From: Desulfobulbaceae bacterium DB1
GTDB lineage: Bacteria; Desulfobacterota; Desulfobulbia; Desulfobulbales; SURF-16
DNA length: 64,000 nucleotides
NCBI GenBank assembly: GCA_001914235.1
Contig: MQUF01000005.1
Location: 1 to 64,000, forward strand
Direction of reading: 5' to 3'
Part shown: piece after piece, positions 8,500 through 17,571 of the stretch
How the letters are laid out: each line of letters begins with the position of its first letter
Numbering within the stretch: position 1 is the stretch's first letter
The notes under the pieces: model-generated
What the model saw: only the letters and a program-made list of their open reading frames with translations
What the model was told of the DNA's origin: nothing
Databases searched by the model: none
Made by a program: the position numbers and the translations under genes

Positions 8500-9491
8500 C
8501 GTATCACGATCGCCCGTCGGAGTATTTTGTCCGGCACATGAATGCCTATTGCCTCGGCGGTACGCAGGTTGATGGCGGTTTCGAATTCGGCGATTTCCAC
8601 CGGCAGTTGCCCGGGGGAAGCACCGCGGAAAATCTGATCGGCAAGCCGGGCGGCCTGTTTGCCCAGGGTGGTCAGGCTCATGCCGTAGGAAACAAGCGCC
8701 CCTTTGCCGACCCCTTCCCTGGTGGGCGTTGTCAGCGGCAGTTTTCGCTCCAGGGCTGTGCTGATGAAATTTTTTGCTTTGGATGCCATGAGCGAGTCGG
8801 TGGGCATATAGATGGCATCAATCTCTGCCGGGAGAGCGGCGAGGAATCCGTCTATTTCCATGTCGTTTTTCAGGGGGAAAGAAATGATCGTCAGGTCGAG
8901 TTTTGCCGCAACCGCGGAAATTCGCTGCAGATTGAGCTGCGGGCTCATGTCATCCGGGTTATAGGGAAAGGCGAGACGTCTGATGGCCGGAGCGACTTCC
9001 TTGAAGATCTCCAGTCGTTTCGGCTCCTGGTAACGGAACGTGACCCCGGTGATATTGCTTTCCGGCGATTTCAGATCCGTGACAATACCGGCTTCAACAG
9101 GATTGCTCACCGGCCCGAAAACCACCGGCACCGAAGTGCCGGCGGTTATTTCCTTGGCAATGAGGGTTGCCGGAGTGGACATGGAAAAAATCAGATCCAC
9201 CTTGTGATCCACAAGGCGCTGCGCCTCCTGTCGCAATTTTTCCTTGTCGACGATATAGCCCGAATAGAGATAGGTGATGTTTTTTCCTTCCCTGTAGCCC
9301 AGCTCGGCCATGCCCTGCTTGAATCCGGCAAATGCCGGTTCCGCCGCCCGGCTGTAATTCAGCACCCCGATCGTGTATTTCTTTTCTTTTTCCGTTTCGT
9401 TTCCGCAGCCGCAAAAGGCAAGAAGGAAAAAGAGCGCCAGCAGAAGAAATGGACGGCCGGGGCATTGCCTGTGTCTGCGAAAATATGTCAT
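8496..9491 (-). CDS. ABC-type substrate-binding lipoprotein (ABC_sub_bind family)
   Basis: A 331-residue exported protein of the TrpX-like substrate-binding family. It has a positively charged N-terminus, a hydrophobic segment (15-27) and a probable lipidated cysteine in FCGCG (C29; the lipobox is atypical). The mature part has the two-lobed pattern with FSMSTPATLIAKE, PVVFGPVSNPVEAGIV and NITGV. No permease or ATPase gene is adjacent. Instead it overlaps the hybrid kinase gene by 4 bp and lies 18 bp downstream of a porin gene. This suggests a periplasmic ligand-binding partner for the kinase rather than a transporter component. The ligand is unknown. Confidence 0.82.
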   Translation of the reverse strand: MTYFRRHRQCPGRPFLLLALFFLLAFCGCGNETEKEKKYTIGVLNYSRAAEPAFAGFKQGMAELGYREGKNITYLYSGYIVDKEKLRQEAQRLVDHKVDLIFSMSTPATLIAKEITAGTSVPVVFGPVSNPVEAGIVTDLKSPESNITGVTFRYQEPKRLEIFKEVAPAIRRLAFPYNPDDMSPQLNLQRISAVAAKLDLTIISFPLKNDMEIDGFLAALPAEIDAIYMPTDSLMASKAKNFISTALERKLPLTTPTREGVGKGALVSYGMSLTTLGKQAARLADQIFRGASPGQLPVEIAEFETAINLRTAEAIGIHVPDKILRRAIVIR

Positions 9492-9509
9492 TTTGTCGAT
9501 CCGGCCTTT

Positions 9510-10763
9510 TTAGAAATGATACATCAGTTCAACATGGGCGTAGTGGGCATAGTGATTGACGGCTCCGTAATAACCGTTCGGGTCCATGACCTCGAGATGG
9601 AGATTGCCGTCCCAGTTCCGGTTCAGTTTGCAGGTGAAGCGGGTGATAAGCAGCGTGCCTTTTTCTTTGCTGTTGCCGAGGCCTTTTTCCGGGGCATACA
9701 CCTTGGCGAGACGCAGCCGGCAGGACACCTCGCTGCTGATTGCGGCGGAAAGCCCGATGCTCGGCATGGACAGGTTGGACCAGGAGGCGAAATCGGGCAT
9801 CAAGGCACGGGGAATGATGTAGCTCATATACTGGGGACAACGGGCCCAGACCGGATGCCAGCCTTCCTCTCGGCTCGTCTCCGGATCATCGCCGGACAGA
9901 TAATAATAGCTCAGGTCAGCCACCGGTTTGTGGGATTGCAGCAGCGGCAGCTTGTAGTAAAAAGATATGTCAAGCAGGCGGCCGTCGACGGCATAGCCGC
10001 TGTCGCGTTTGCCGTCCTGCAGGGCAAGCTCCAGGTTGGCGGAAAATGTTTCGCTCACTTGCGGTGAAAAGCGCGCTCCCCAGGTGTGCAGATCAAGATT
10101 GTCGGCGCGGACTTCGTGCTTGAAGATGTAATAGTATTCCTGGGGGAGCCCGGCGATTCGATTGTTGATGATGTAGATGCCGCCGCCGTTTTCCTCGCCC
10201 TCAACGAGCAGCCGGTTTTCCCGGTGGATGGCGAATTCGTCTTCATTGTCGTTGGCAATGCCGAAAACATCGACGGTCAGTTGCGGCAGTTTGCAACGGC
10301 CCTTGACGGCATTGAAATAAAAGGTGCGGGAGCTGTCAAGCGGAGTCCCCAGTTGGATGATTTTGCCCGTGCCGTAGGTCATATCCTGCCGGCCGATGCG
10401 CAGGTCCAGTCCGTCGTTGAAAAGATTGTTTATATCCAGGAAAAAATTGTCAATGATGAATTCATCCATGGCCGCGTAATCGTTGCTGCCCTTGCCGCCG
10501 TCATACTCCCGCCATTCGTTGGTGAGACGGGCCTGCAGGCTGATGTCAGGGGTAAAGGCATAGGCGGCCCGGATGCGGCTGCGAAAACGAAAAAATCGAT
10601 TTTCCGGCATCAGCATTCCCTTTTCGATGGGAATGCGGTTGAAATCAACAAGCCGGGCGCGAAGATCCCCTCCCCAGGTAAAGGGCTGCCGATCGGCCAA
10701 GGCTGTGCACGGCAGCAGTGTAATACCCAGAAAAATGAAAAAAAGGATCTGTCGTCTTCTCAC
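9510..10763 (-). CDS. Outer-membrane beta-barrel porin (alginate-export-like)
   Basis: A 417-residue protein with a cleavable signal peptide (about 1-23, ending TALA). Its many alternating amphipathic strands and terminal aromatic residue (ELMYHF) mark a beta-barrel inserted by the Bam machinery. FTWGGDLRARL and LRIGRQDMTYGTGKIIQLG resemble AlgE-type 'alginate export' family porins, a broad family often not connected with alginate. It is first in a minus-strand run followed by the substrate-binding lipoprotein and the hybrid kinase, so it may admit the compound that system senses. The substrate cannot be told from sequence. Confidence 0.78.
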   Translation of the reverse strand: MRRRQILFFIFLGITLLPCTALADRQPFTWGGDLRARLVDFNRIPIEKGMLMPENRFFRFRSRIRAAYAFTPDISLQARLTNEWREYDGGKGSNDYAAMDEFIIDNFFLDINNLFNDGLDLRIGRQDMTYGTGKIIQLGTPLDSSRTFYFNAVKGRCKLPQLTVDVFGIANDNEDEFAIHRENRLLVEGEENGGGIYIINNRIAGLPQEYYYIFKHEVRADNLDLHTWGARFSPQVSETFSANLELALQDGKRDSGYAVDGRLLDISFYYKLPLLQSHKPVADLSYYYLSGDDPETSREEGWHPVWARCPQYMSYIIPRALMPDFASWSNLSMPSIGLSAAISSEVSCRLRLAKVYAPEKGLGNSKEKGTLLITRFTCKLNRNWDGNLHLEVMDPNGYYGAVNHYAHYAHVELMYHF

Positions 10764-10825
10764 TGTTTCTCGTGTCGATGGATGGGAAAAACTTTACTGG
10801 CAGGCAGGTATTTCTGACAGTGCTG

Positions 10826-10853
10826 CTGCTGATGAAAAGTATATCATCAGCAG
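10826..10853. repeat. 10-bp perfect inverted repeat upstream of the porin gene
   Basis: CTGCTGATGA (10826-10835) and its complement (10844-10853) are separated by 8 bp. The element lies between the rlpA stop and the porin start. It has no T-run on either side, so it is more likely an operator or mRNA hairpin for the porin gene than a simple terminator. Confidence 0.5.
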
Positions 10854-10884
10854 GGGACAAAAGTAAAAAAATAATCACCGGAAC

Positions 10885-11652
10885 TTACCTGGCAAAGACA
10901 AAGGCATCGGGAAAGCCGCCGGCGTTCAGGGTCTGTTCCCGCCGGCGTGCGGCGGAAAGCGTAGTGCCGGCATGAATCTGTACCCGGTAGAACTGTTTGC
11001 CGCCGTGGCGGAAGGGGAGGATTCTGGCCTGTTCCCCCTGTTCCGCCATCCGGCTCCGTAACCTGTCGGCGTTCTTTTTGTCGGCAAAGGAGCCCAGCTG
11101 GACAAAGAAATCTCCTTTGCTGAGATCCTCATGGGGAAGAAAACGCTCCACCGTCCGGGTGCCTTCGGTGAATTTCTTGGCCTCGCCGAGTGCGGTGACT
11201 CGCACCCGGGCCGTTCCCTTGTCGGCCATGCGCAGTTGCTTGGCGGCATTGAAGCTCAGATCAATGATGCGTCCTTTGACAAAGGGTCCGCGGTCATTGA
11301 TGCGCAGGACGATTTCGCTGCCGTTGTCCAGGTTCTCCACCAGCACCATGGTGTTCATGGGCAGCGTTTTGTGGGCGGCGCTGACCTCGTGCATGTCATA
11401 GGTTTCACCGTTGGATGTTTTGCGGCCGTGAAATTTGCCGCCGTACCAGGAGGCAGTGCCGGTTTCCTCGTAACCCTGGGAGCTCGGCAGGGGATAGTAC
11501 GTTTTGCCCATGACCCGGTAGGGGCGCTGGGTCGGAGGGACGGCGGTTGTTGCGCCGGGAACGGGAACGGCTGGCGGTTCCGGCGGTCTTTTTTCGGCGC
11601 AGCCGGCGAAGAAAAAAATGAGCGGGATGAGAAAGAGAAGGGCGCGTTTCAT
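10885..11652 (-). CDS. rlpA: RlpA-family lipoprotein with SPOR domain
   Basis: This 255-residue outer-membrane lipoprotein has its lipobox in FFAGC (C18), a double-psi beta-barrel at about 62-155 (TASWYGGKFHGRKTSNGE ... INDRGPF) and a SPOR peptidoglycan-binding domain at about 180-255 (FFVQLGSFADKKNADRL). RlpA proteins are septal-ring lytic transglycosylases acting on denuded glycan strands, or bind them. The ATG overlaps the stop of the upstream nine-heme cytochrome gene by 4 bp (ATGA), so its translation is coupled to a redox gene, which is an unusual pairing. Confidence 0.93.
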   Translation of the reverse strand: MKRALLFLIPLIFFFAGCAEKRPPEPPAVPVPGATTAVPPTQRPYRVMGKTYYPLPSSQGYEETGTASWYGGKFHGRKTSNGETYDMHEVSAAHKTLPMNTMVLVENLDNGSEIVLRINDRGPFVKGRIIDLSFNAAKQLRMADKGTARVRVTALGEAKKFTEGTRTVERFLPHEDLSKGDFFVQLGSFADKKNADRLRSRMAEQGEQARILPFRHGGKQFYRVQIHAGTTLSAARRREQTLNAGGFPDAFVFAR

Positions 11653-13139
11653 GGGCTTTGTTGACTTGTTTCGTTTGTCGGCATGTTGAGCGGCGGGCGG
11701 AGAAGAAAGGTGTTTTCCCGCAGCCGGTTTTTGTAGAATGGCCCGGCTTTCCCGATGGTGTGCGGGGCATAGGGCAGAAGCCCCTGGGAGGGGGCATTGC
11801 CGGGCGTCATTGCGTCAAAGATCACCTCTTCCTCCTCGTTGACATAGCTCAGGTGCAGGTCAAGCAGCGGGCGGCAGATGTGCAGCACCTCGTTTTCATC
11901 GGCGCAGACAATGGGGAATTCCCAGCGCCGCAGTTCATAGCCTTTCAGCCACAGGCCGGAAAAAAGTTCGCCGGTGATGGTGTCGGTCATGAAGATGTAA
12001 GGAAGTGATTCGTCGCCGTAGAGCGAGGTGACGATCTGGCTTTCCACCTCCTTGCTGCCCTGAACGTACAATGCACCCCACGGGTCGAACTCTTCGGCGT
12101 CAAGCCGGAGGAGATGCGTTCCTTTGTCGGTGAAGGCCCATCCGGCGTGGCAGACGGCGCAAGCGGCCTTCTTTGTCCAGACGGCATGGGCAGGATGGCG
12201 GGCGGCAGGCACCGGCAGTTTCCTGCCGTCCAGGCGGGTGGTGAGAACAAGGGCCTTGTCTGTTGCCTCGAGATTGACGCCCGGCAGGGGCTGACCGGGT
12301 TGCCAGAAATGACAGGACTCGCAGCGTAATCCGCTGCCGCTTGCCATCAGTTCCGCGCCCCCGTGGCAGTCGATGCAGGACATGCCGGCCCGCTGGTGCA
12401 CATCAGGGGCAAGCTGATGGTATTCAACCCCGTAAGGTCGCGGGCTCTCGCCGTCTTCCGGATAGGGGGTGCGGTAGTCCCAGTGCAAATCATGTTCAAA
12501 GCGGCCGTGATAGTCGGCGCCGACAAAATTGCCGTAATGGCAGTGCAGGCACTGGTTGTCATCAGGGGTGGCGGTAAAGGCATGGGATACAGCCCGGCCC
12601 CCGGCAAATTGCAGGTGGCAGGCGGCGCAGCCGGTACCACGGGTGGTTTCCGCATAGCGGTCGCCGGGGGAGTAAAGATGGCAGCGCAGGCAGCGGCGGC
12701 GCAGCATGTCATCGGCCAGATCCTGGATGGTAACGATTTCCTCCTGCTGGGGGACAACGACCAGGGATTCAAGCTCCTCACTTGCTCCGAAGGCGCGACG
12801 GACGATGTTGATTTCGTTTTTCAGGGTGAAATGGAGCGAATGCCTCGCCGTGTTCACCTGCCGCGGATGACAGGGGCCGCAGCTTTGCGCCATGTGGGCG
12901 GGGTGGGCCGGATAGCGGATCAGGCCTGCATGCGCCCTGTCGGCGGACAGGGCCGGTGCCTTGCCGTTGTGGCAATTCGTGCAGGCGATATCCCGATGTG
13001 CATCATCCAGGGCTGTTTCATGGCAGTCGATGCAGCCCATTTCCCTGGCCGGCGGCGGGTGATCCGGTTTATTTTCCGTTTCCTCCGGACCGCAGCCGGC
13101 GAGAAAAAAAAGTATGGAAAAAAGAAAGGGGAAAATCAT
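11649..13139 (-). CDS. Nine-heme c-type cytochrome lipoprotein
   Basis: A 496-residue protein with a lipoprotein signal (LFFLAGC, C16) and nine CxxCH heme-attachment motifs: CIDCH, CTNCH, CGPCH, CLRCH, CAACH, CLHCH, CIDCH, CESCH and CAVCH. All lie in the first two thirds; the last roughly 170 residues contain no heme motif and form a separate acidic domain. It is probably a periplasmic-face or outer-membrane electron carrier. The ATG at 13139 was preferred because the lipobox then sits at normal distance; an upstream TTG would add 12 residues. It is coupled to rlpA downstream. The redox partner and substrate are not evident. Confidence 0.88.
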   Translation of the reverse strand: MIFPFLFSILFFLAGCGPEETENKPDHPPPAREMGCIDCHETALDDAHRDIACTNCHNGKAPALSADRAHAGLIRYPAHPAHMAQSCGPCHPRQVNTARHSLHFTLKNEINIVRRAFGASEELESLVVVPQQEEIVTIQDLADDMLRRRCLRCHLYSPGDRYAETTRGTGCAACHLQFAGGRAVSHAFTATPDDNQCLHCHYGNFVGADYHGRFEHDLHWDYRTPYPEDGESPRPYGVEYHQLAPDVHQRAGMSCIDCHGGAELMASGSGLRCESCHFWQPGQPLPGVNLEATDKALVLTTRLDGRKLPVPAARHPAHAVWTKKAACAVCHAGWAFTDKGTHLLRLDAEEFDPWGALYVQGSKEVESQIVTSLYGDESLPYIFMTDTITGELFSGLWLKGYELRRWEFPIVCADENEVLHICRPLLDLHLSYVNEEEEVIFDAMTPGNAPSQGLLPYAPHTIGKAGPFYKNRLRENTFLLRPPLNMPTNETSQQSP

Positions 13140-13238
13140 GCATGACAGATAACCCGAAATCCTCGGAGAGTGCAAAATAATTTACTTTCCGCTGTGGTGA
13201 ATTTGTTCCGGGCGCCTTCTTTTTCTCAACTTTTTTAC

Positions 13239-13268
13239 TTGGAAAATCAACGGTAATTGCTATATAGT
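13239..13268 (+). promoter_or_regulatory. Candidate sigma-70 promoter giving a leaderless pyrG mRNA
   Basis: A -35-like TTGGAA (13239-13244) and -10-like TATAGT (13263-13268) are 18 bp apart. Transcription would start about 7 bp after the -10 box, at or beside the pyrG ATG (13275), and no Shine-Dalgarno sequence is visible before that ATG. Confidence 0.45.
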
Positions 13269-13274
13269 GCCTAC

Positions 13275-14930
13275 ATGAAAACGAAAAAACAAAACCACCA
13301 GACGAAGTTTATTTTCATTACCGGCGGCGTCCTTTCCTCATTGGGGAAAGGCCTTGCCGCCGCTGCCATCGGCGCCCTGCTTGAAAGCCGCGGACTCTCC
13401 ATCACCATGCAGAAGCTCGATCCGTATATCAACGTTGATCCGGGCACGATGAATCCCTTCCAGCATGGCGAGGTGTATGTCACCGACGACGGGGCGGAAA
13501 CCGATCTCGATCTCGGCCATTATGAGCGCTACACCTCGGCCAAGCTCGGACAGCGGAACAATTACACCTCCGGCCGCATTTACCATTCGGTGATCACCAA
13601 GGAGCGCCAGGGGAAATATCTGGGCGGCACGGTGCAGGTCATTCCGCATATCACCGACGAGATAAAGACTGCGATACGGCAGCTTGAAGGTGACGCGGAT
13701 GTGGCCATTGTCGAAATCGGCGGCACCATCGGTGATATCGAGAGTTTGCCTTTTCTTGAGGCCATTCGCCAGTTCCGGCTTGATGCGGGCAAGGAAAATA
13801 CCGTTTATATTCACGTCACCTGGGTGCCCTATCTGAAAACAGCGGGCGAGGTGAAAACCAAGCCTACCCAGCACAGCGTCAAGGAATTGCGGGCCATCGG
13901 TATCCAGCCGGATATTCTTCTGTGCCGCACCGAAACCCAGCTGTCCCGGGAGCTGAAGGCAAAAATTTCACTTTTCTGCAACGTGCCCACCGATGCGGTC
14001 ATCACCGCCCAGGACGTGGAAAGCATCTACGAGGTGCCGCTTTGCTTTCATGGCGAGGGGCTGGACAACAAGATCCTTGAGCTGTTGAATATCTGGACCG
14101 GCGCGCCGCGCATCGAGCCCTGGCAGGAGCTGGTGCGCAAGATTAAAAATCCGTCCCATCGGGTGCTGATCGGCATTATCGGCAAATATGTCGACTTGAA
14201 GGAGTCCTATAAAAGTCTGCATGAGGCCCTGGTTCATGGCGGGGTTGCCAATGACTGTCAGGTGGAGCTGCGCTATGTCAATGCCGAAGAGCTGGAAAGC
14301 AAACAGGCAAAGGATCTGCTCGCCGGCTGTCACGGCATTCTGGTGCCGGGAGGATTCGGCAGCAGGGGCGTGGACGGTAAGATCCGGGCCATTACCTATG
14401 CCCGTGAAAACAAGATTCCCTATTTCGGCATCTGTCTCGGCATGCAGCTGGCGGTTATCGAATTCGCCCGCATGGCGGGCATGAAAGACGCCAACAGCAA
14501 CGAATTTACCGCCGACACCAAACATCCGGTCATTTACCTGATGAAGGAGTGGTATGATCACCGCACCCAGCAAACCCAGGTGCGGGATGAGTCTTCCGAC
14601 ATGGGCGGCACCCTGCGGCTCGGCAGTTATCCGTGCACGCTGGTGAAGGGCAGTCTTGCCCATGCCGCGTATCAGGCTGAATCAATAGAGGAAAGGCATC
14701 GCCACCGGTATGAGTTCAACAATGCCTTTCGCGGACGTCTGGAGGAAAAAGGCCTGGTCATCAGCGGCGCATCTCCTGATGATACATTGGTGGAAATTGT
14801 CGAGCTGTCCGATCATCCCTGGTTTCTCGGCTGTCAGTTTCACCCCGAGTTTCAGTCCAAGCCGATGGCCCCCCACCCCCTGTTCCGGGATTTCATTAAG
14901 GCATCCCTGGATTTCTCCCGAAAAAAATAG
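13275..14930 (+). CDS. pyrG: CTP synthase
   Basis: A 551-residue two-domain enzyme making CTP from UTP with ATP and glutamine. The N-terminal synthetase domain has [13 protein letters not shown] and [21 protein letters not shown]. The C-terminal glutamine amidotransferase has the nucleophile cysteine in FGICLGMQ and the HPE of the triad in [11 protein letters not shown]. Length is normal for the family. The start MKTKKQNHQ was taken at 13275; it has no ribosome-binding site and may be leaderless. Transcription runs away from the nine-heme cytochrome gene. Confidence 0.97.
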   Translation: MKTKKQNHQTKFIFITGGVLSSLGKGLAAAAIGALLESRGLSITMQKLDPYINVDPGTMNPFQHGEVYVTDDGAETDLDLGHYERYTSAKLGQRNNYTSGRIYHSVITKERQGKYLGGTVQVIPHITDEIKTAIRQLEGDADVAIVEIGGTIGDIESLPFLEAIRQFRLDAGKENTVYIHVTWVPYLKTAGEVKTKPTQHSVKELRAIGIQPDILLCRTETQLSRELKAKISLFCNVPTDAVITAQDVESIYEVPLCFHGEGLDNKILELLNIWTGAPRIEPWQELVRKIKNPSHRVLIGIIGKYVDLKESYKSLHEALVHGGVANDCQVELRYVNAEELESKQAKDLLAGCHGILVPGGFGSRGVDGKIRAITYARENKIPYFGICLGMQLAVIEFARMAGMKDANSNEFTADTKHPVIYLMKEWYDHRTQQTQVRDESSDMGGTLRLGSYPCTLVKGSLAHAAYQAESIEERHRHRYEFNNAFRGRLEEKGLVISGASPDDTLVEIVELSDHPWFLGCQFHPEFQSKPMAPHPLFRDFIKASLDFSRKK

Positions 14931-14968
14931 GATTTTTCCTGATTTCAAGACAAAAGGGCGGCGTTGCC

Positions 14969-16042
14969 ATGAAGGATCGAGGCATGGATATGGTTGAAAA
15001 ATTTTTTCAAGTGGCGATCAGTCATAATGCCAATGATATCCATCTGTCCGTGGGGGCTCCGCCGACCCTCAGGGTGGGTGGGCGGCTGCTCCGTCTGGAG
15101 CTTGATCCGCTCACCGCCAAAGATATCGATCAGGTGATGCGGGCATTGACCCCGCCGCGCTGCATGGTGGAGCTTTCCAAAGCCGGCAACACCGATTTTG
15201 CCTTCAGCTGCAACGGCCATCGTTTCCGTATCGCCCTCTTTCGCCAGTGCGGCACCATTTCCATGGTCATGCGTCATTTCCGCAACGTCTTGTTCTCCCT
15301 TGATGAACTCAATGTCCCGGAACAGGTACGGAAGATGATGCTCACCAGCCGGGGGATCTTTCTTATTACCGGTCCCACCGGCAGCGGCAAAACCACCACC
15401 CTGGCAAGCCTTGTCGATTACATCAACAGCAACAGCGACAAGCACATCATCACCATTGAGGATCCGGTGGAGATCCTGCACCAGCATAAAAAATCTCTGG
15501 TTTCCCATCGGGAGATCGGCACGGATGTCAATTCCTTCACGGAGGGGGTGCGCTGCTCCATGCGCCATGATCCCGATGTTATCGTAATCGGCGAAATGCG
15601 CGATCTGGAGACGGTAAGAATTGCCTTGAATGCCGCGGAAACAGGCCATCTGGTGCTTGCCACCCTGCATGCCCGCTCGGCCTCTTTTGTTATCACCCGG
15701 ATCATTGCCGAGTTTCCTTCGCTGGAGCAGGAGTTTATCCGCATGCAGCTTTCTTCCGCCCTGCGGGGGGTCATCAATCAGGTGCTGGTGCCAAATCTCG
15801 GCGGAGACGACATGACTTCGGTGATGGAGGTTCTGGTCAACACCCACACGGTGTCGAGTCTCATCCGCCAGAACAAGGAGACCCTGATCAACGACGAGAT
15901 CCGCAAGGGCCGAGCCCTTGGCATGATCCATTTTGATGATGCCCTGCGGGATCGCTGCGTGCAGAAGAAGATCGACTGGCGCGATGCCGCCGCCTATTCC
16001 CGTGAACCTGATGCCTTTAAAACCAGGATGGAGAAAAAATAA
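14969..16042 (+). CDS. pilT: PilT/PilU-type pilus retraction ATPase
   Basis: This 357-residue cytoplasmic hexameric ATPase of the type IV pilus belongs to the retraction class. The Walker A motif GPTGSGKTTT is at about 134-143. The Asp box (TIEDPVEILH), Walker B-like DPDVIVIGEMRD and His box (GHLVLATLHARSA) are all present. The PilT C-terminal AIRNLIRE-type motif appears only as SSLIRQNKE, so PilU-type divergence is possible. No other pilus genes are adjacent. Its stop overlaps the kdsA start by 1 bp (TAATG), so it is translated together with the LPS genes that follow. Confidence 0.88.
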   Translation: MKDRGMDMVEKFFQVAISHNANDIHLSVGAPPTLRVGGRLLRLELDPLTAKDIDQVMRALTPPRCMVELSKAGNTDFAFSCNGHRFRIALFRQCGTISMVMRHFRNVLFSLDELNVPEQVRKMMLTSRGIFLITGPTGSGKTTTLASLVDYINSNSDKHIITIEDPVEILHQHKKSLVSHREIGTDVNSFTEGVRCSMRHDPDVIVIGEMRDLETVRIALNAAETGHLVLATLHARSASFVITRIIAEFPSLEQEFIRMQLSSALRGVINQVLVPNLGGDDMTSVMEVLVNTHTVSSLIRQNKETLINDEIRKGRALGMIHFDDALRDRCVQKKIDWRDAAAYSREPDAFKTRMEKK

Positions 16043-16866
16043 TGGAGAGCGTTCCTGTTCAGGATTTTTTTTCCGTCGGCCCGGGACATCCTTTGCTGCT
16101 TGTTGCCGGCCCCTGTGTGCTCGAGTCGGAGGAGACCGCCCGGCAGATAGCCGGCCGGGTCAGGGAGATCGCGGCGCGGGTCGGCGTCTCGTTTGTTTTC
16201 AAGGCCTCTTTTGATAAGGCAAACCGCACCTCGCTTTCTTCCTACCGCGGTCCCGGGCTTGAAGAGGGCCTGGCGATTCTTTCCCGTATCCGGGAGGAGT
16301 TTCAGGTGCCGGTGGTTTCCGATATTCATGAGGTTGCCCAGGTGGCGGCGGCGGCCTCGGTGCTTGATATCCTGCAGATTCCCGCCTTTCTCTGCCGCCA
16401 GACCGATCTGCTGGTCGCCGCCGGCCGCAGCGGCAAGGTGGTCAATGTTAAGAAGGGACAGTTTCTCGCGCCCTGGGACATGGAGCATGCGGTGGCCAAG
16501 CTGCGGGGCAGCGGCTGCCGCCATATCCTGCTGACTGAACGGGGGGTCACCCATGGTTATAATAACCTGGTGGTCGATATGCGTTCCTTTCCCATCATGC
16601 GCGGCCTGGGGTGTCCGGTGATCTATGACGCCACCCACAGTGTGCAGCTGCCGGGCGGCGCGGGCGGCAGTTCGGGCGGTCAGCGCCAGTTCATTGCGCC
16701 GCTGGTCAGAGCCGCGGCGGCGGTCGGGGTGGACGGAATCTTTATGGAAGTGCATCCCGATCCGGACCGGGCCCTGTGTGACGGCCCGAACTCCCTGCCT
16801 TTGGACCAGCTTGAACCCCTGTTGAAAAAGGTGCTGGCCATTCATGAACTTGCCGGGGTTGCATAA
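16042..16866 (+). CDS. kdsA: 3-deoxy-8-phosphooctulonate synthase (KDO-8-P synthase)
   Basis: A 274-residue TIM-barrel enzyme condensing arabinose 5-phosphate and phosphoenolpyruvate for the Kdo core sugar of lipopolysaccharide. Typical segments are LLVAGPCVLES, FKASFDKANRTS, the PVVSDIHE strand, IPAFLCRQTDLL, NVKKGQFLAPWDM and YDATHSVQLPGG. The DIHE and CRQTD signatures suit a metal-dependent or independent KdsA equally. The start overlaps the pilT stop. kdsC and lptC follow, forming a partial Kdo/LPS export run. Confidence 0.96.
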   Translation: MESVPVQDFFSVGPGHPLLLVAGPCVLESEETARQIAGRVREIAARVGVSFVFKASFDKANRTSLSSYRGPGLEEGLAILSRIREEFQVPVVSDIHEVAQVAAAASVLDILQIPAFLCRQTDLLVAAGRSGKVVNVKKGQFLAPWDMEHAVAKLRGSGCRHILLTERGVTHGYNNLVVDMRSFPIMRGLGCPVIYDATHSVQLPGGAGGSSGGQRQFIAPLVRAAAAVGVDGIFMEVHPDPDRALCDGPNSLPLDQLEPLLKKVLAIHELAGVA

Positions 16867-17019
16867 CCTCGTTTGTTTCTGCTGGTTTCAGCAAATCTGC
16901 TTTCATATCACGACGGACATTGTATGCATGACAAGGATTCCTGTGTTCCAGGCCAGGAAGGGGTGTATCCCGGAGATTGCGAATTTACCAGGAGCCTGTT
17001 GCAAAAGGCGGCATCGCGC

Positions 17020-17571
17020 ATGGAAAATCAAGAAAAAGGCTACGTGTGGCGCAGTTGTTTTCCCAAGGCCCGGGAGGTCAAGCTGCTGCTGCTTGACGTG
17101 GACGGGGTGCTGACCGATGGGTCCATCTCCTATAACGATCAGGGGGTCGAAATAAAGACCTTCCATGTCCGCGACGGCTTCGGTATGAATCTGCTGCGCA
17201 AAACCGGGGTGGAGATCGGCCTGATCACGGCCCGCAGTTCCGAGGCCTTGACCCGCAGGGTGAAAGACCTCAACCTGACCCATGTCTTTCAGGGCAAACG
17301 GAAAAAGGTCGAGGTGTATGAATATCTGCTCGAGCACCTGCAGCTTGCCCCGAGGGAAGTGGCGTACATGGGCGATGACTGGCTGGATCTGGCCCTGCTC
17401 AGCCGGGTTGGCTTTTCCGCCACCGTTGCCGATGGGGCAAGCGAGGTGAAGGAGGTTGTTGATTATGTCACGCGGCGACCCGGCGGCAAAGGCGCCGTGC
17501 GGGAGGTCTGTGATCTGATCATCGATGCCAAGGGGCTTCATGAAGAATTACTGGATGAGTATCTGCTGTGA
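17020..17571 (+). CDS. kdsC: KDO-8-phosphate phosphatase (HAD family)
   Basis: A 183-residue C0-type HAD phosphatase releasing Kdo from Kdo-8-P. It has the nucleophile motif LLLDVDGVLTDG, a threonine motif in LITARSS, the lysine in FQGKRKK and the acidic motif YMGDDWLDLALL. The reading frame extends upstream to ATG 16924, but ATG 17020 matches family length and has AAGGCGG eight bases before it, so it was chosen; the extra residues would have no family counterpart. The stop overlaps the lptC GTG start (GTGA). Confidence 0.92.
   Translation: MENQEKGYVWRSCFPKAREVKLLLLDVDGVLTDGSISYNDQGVEIKTFHVRDGFGMNLLRKTGVEIGLITARSSEALTRRVKDLNLTHVFQGKRKKVEVYEYLLEHLQLAPREVAYMGDDWLDLALLSRVGFSATVADGASEVKEVVDYVTRRPGGKGAVREVCDLIIDAKGLHEELLDEYLL

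Noticed and set aside
16924-17019. Longer start for kdsC at ATG 16924
   Set aside because: The extra 32 residues have no family counterpart and weak translation signals; ATG 17020 has AAGGCGG at good spacing.
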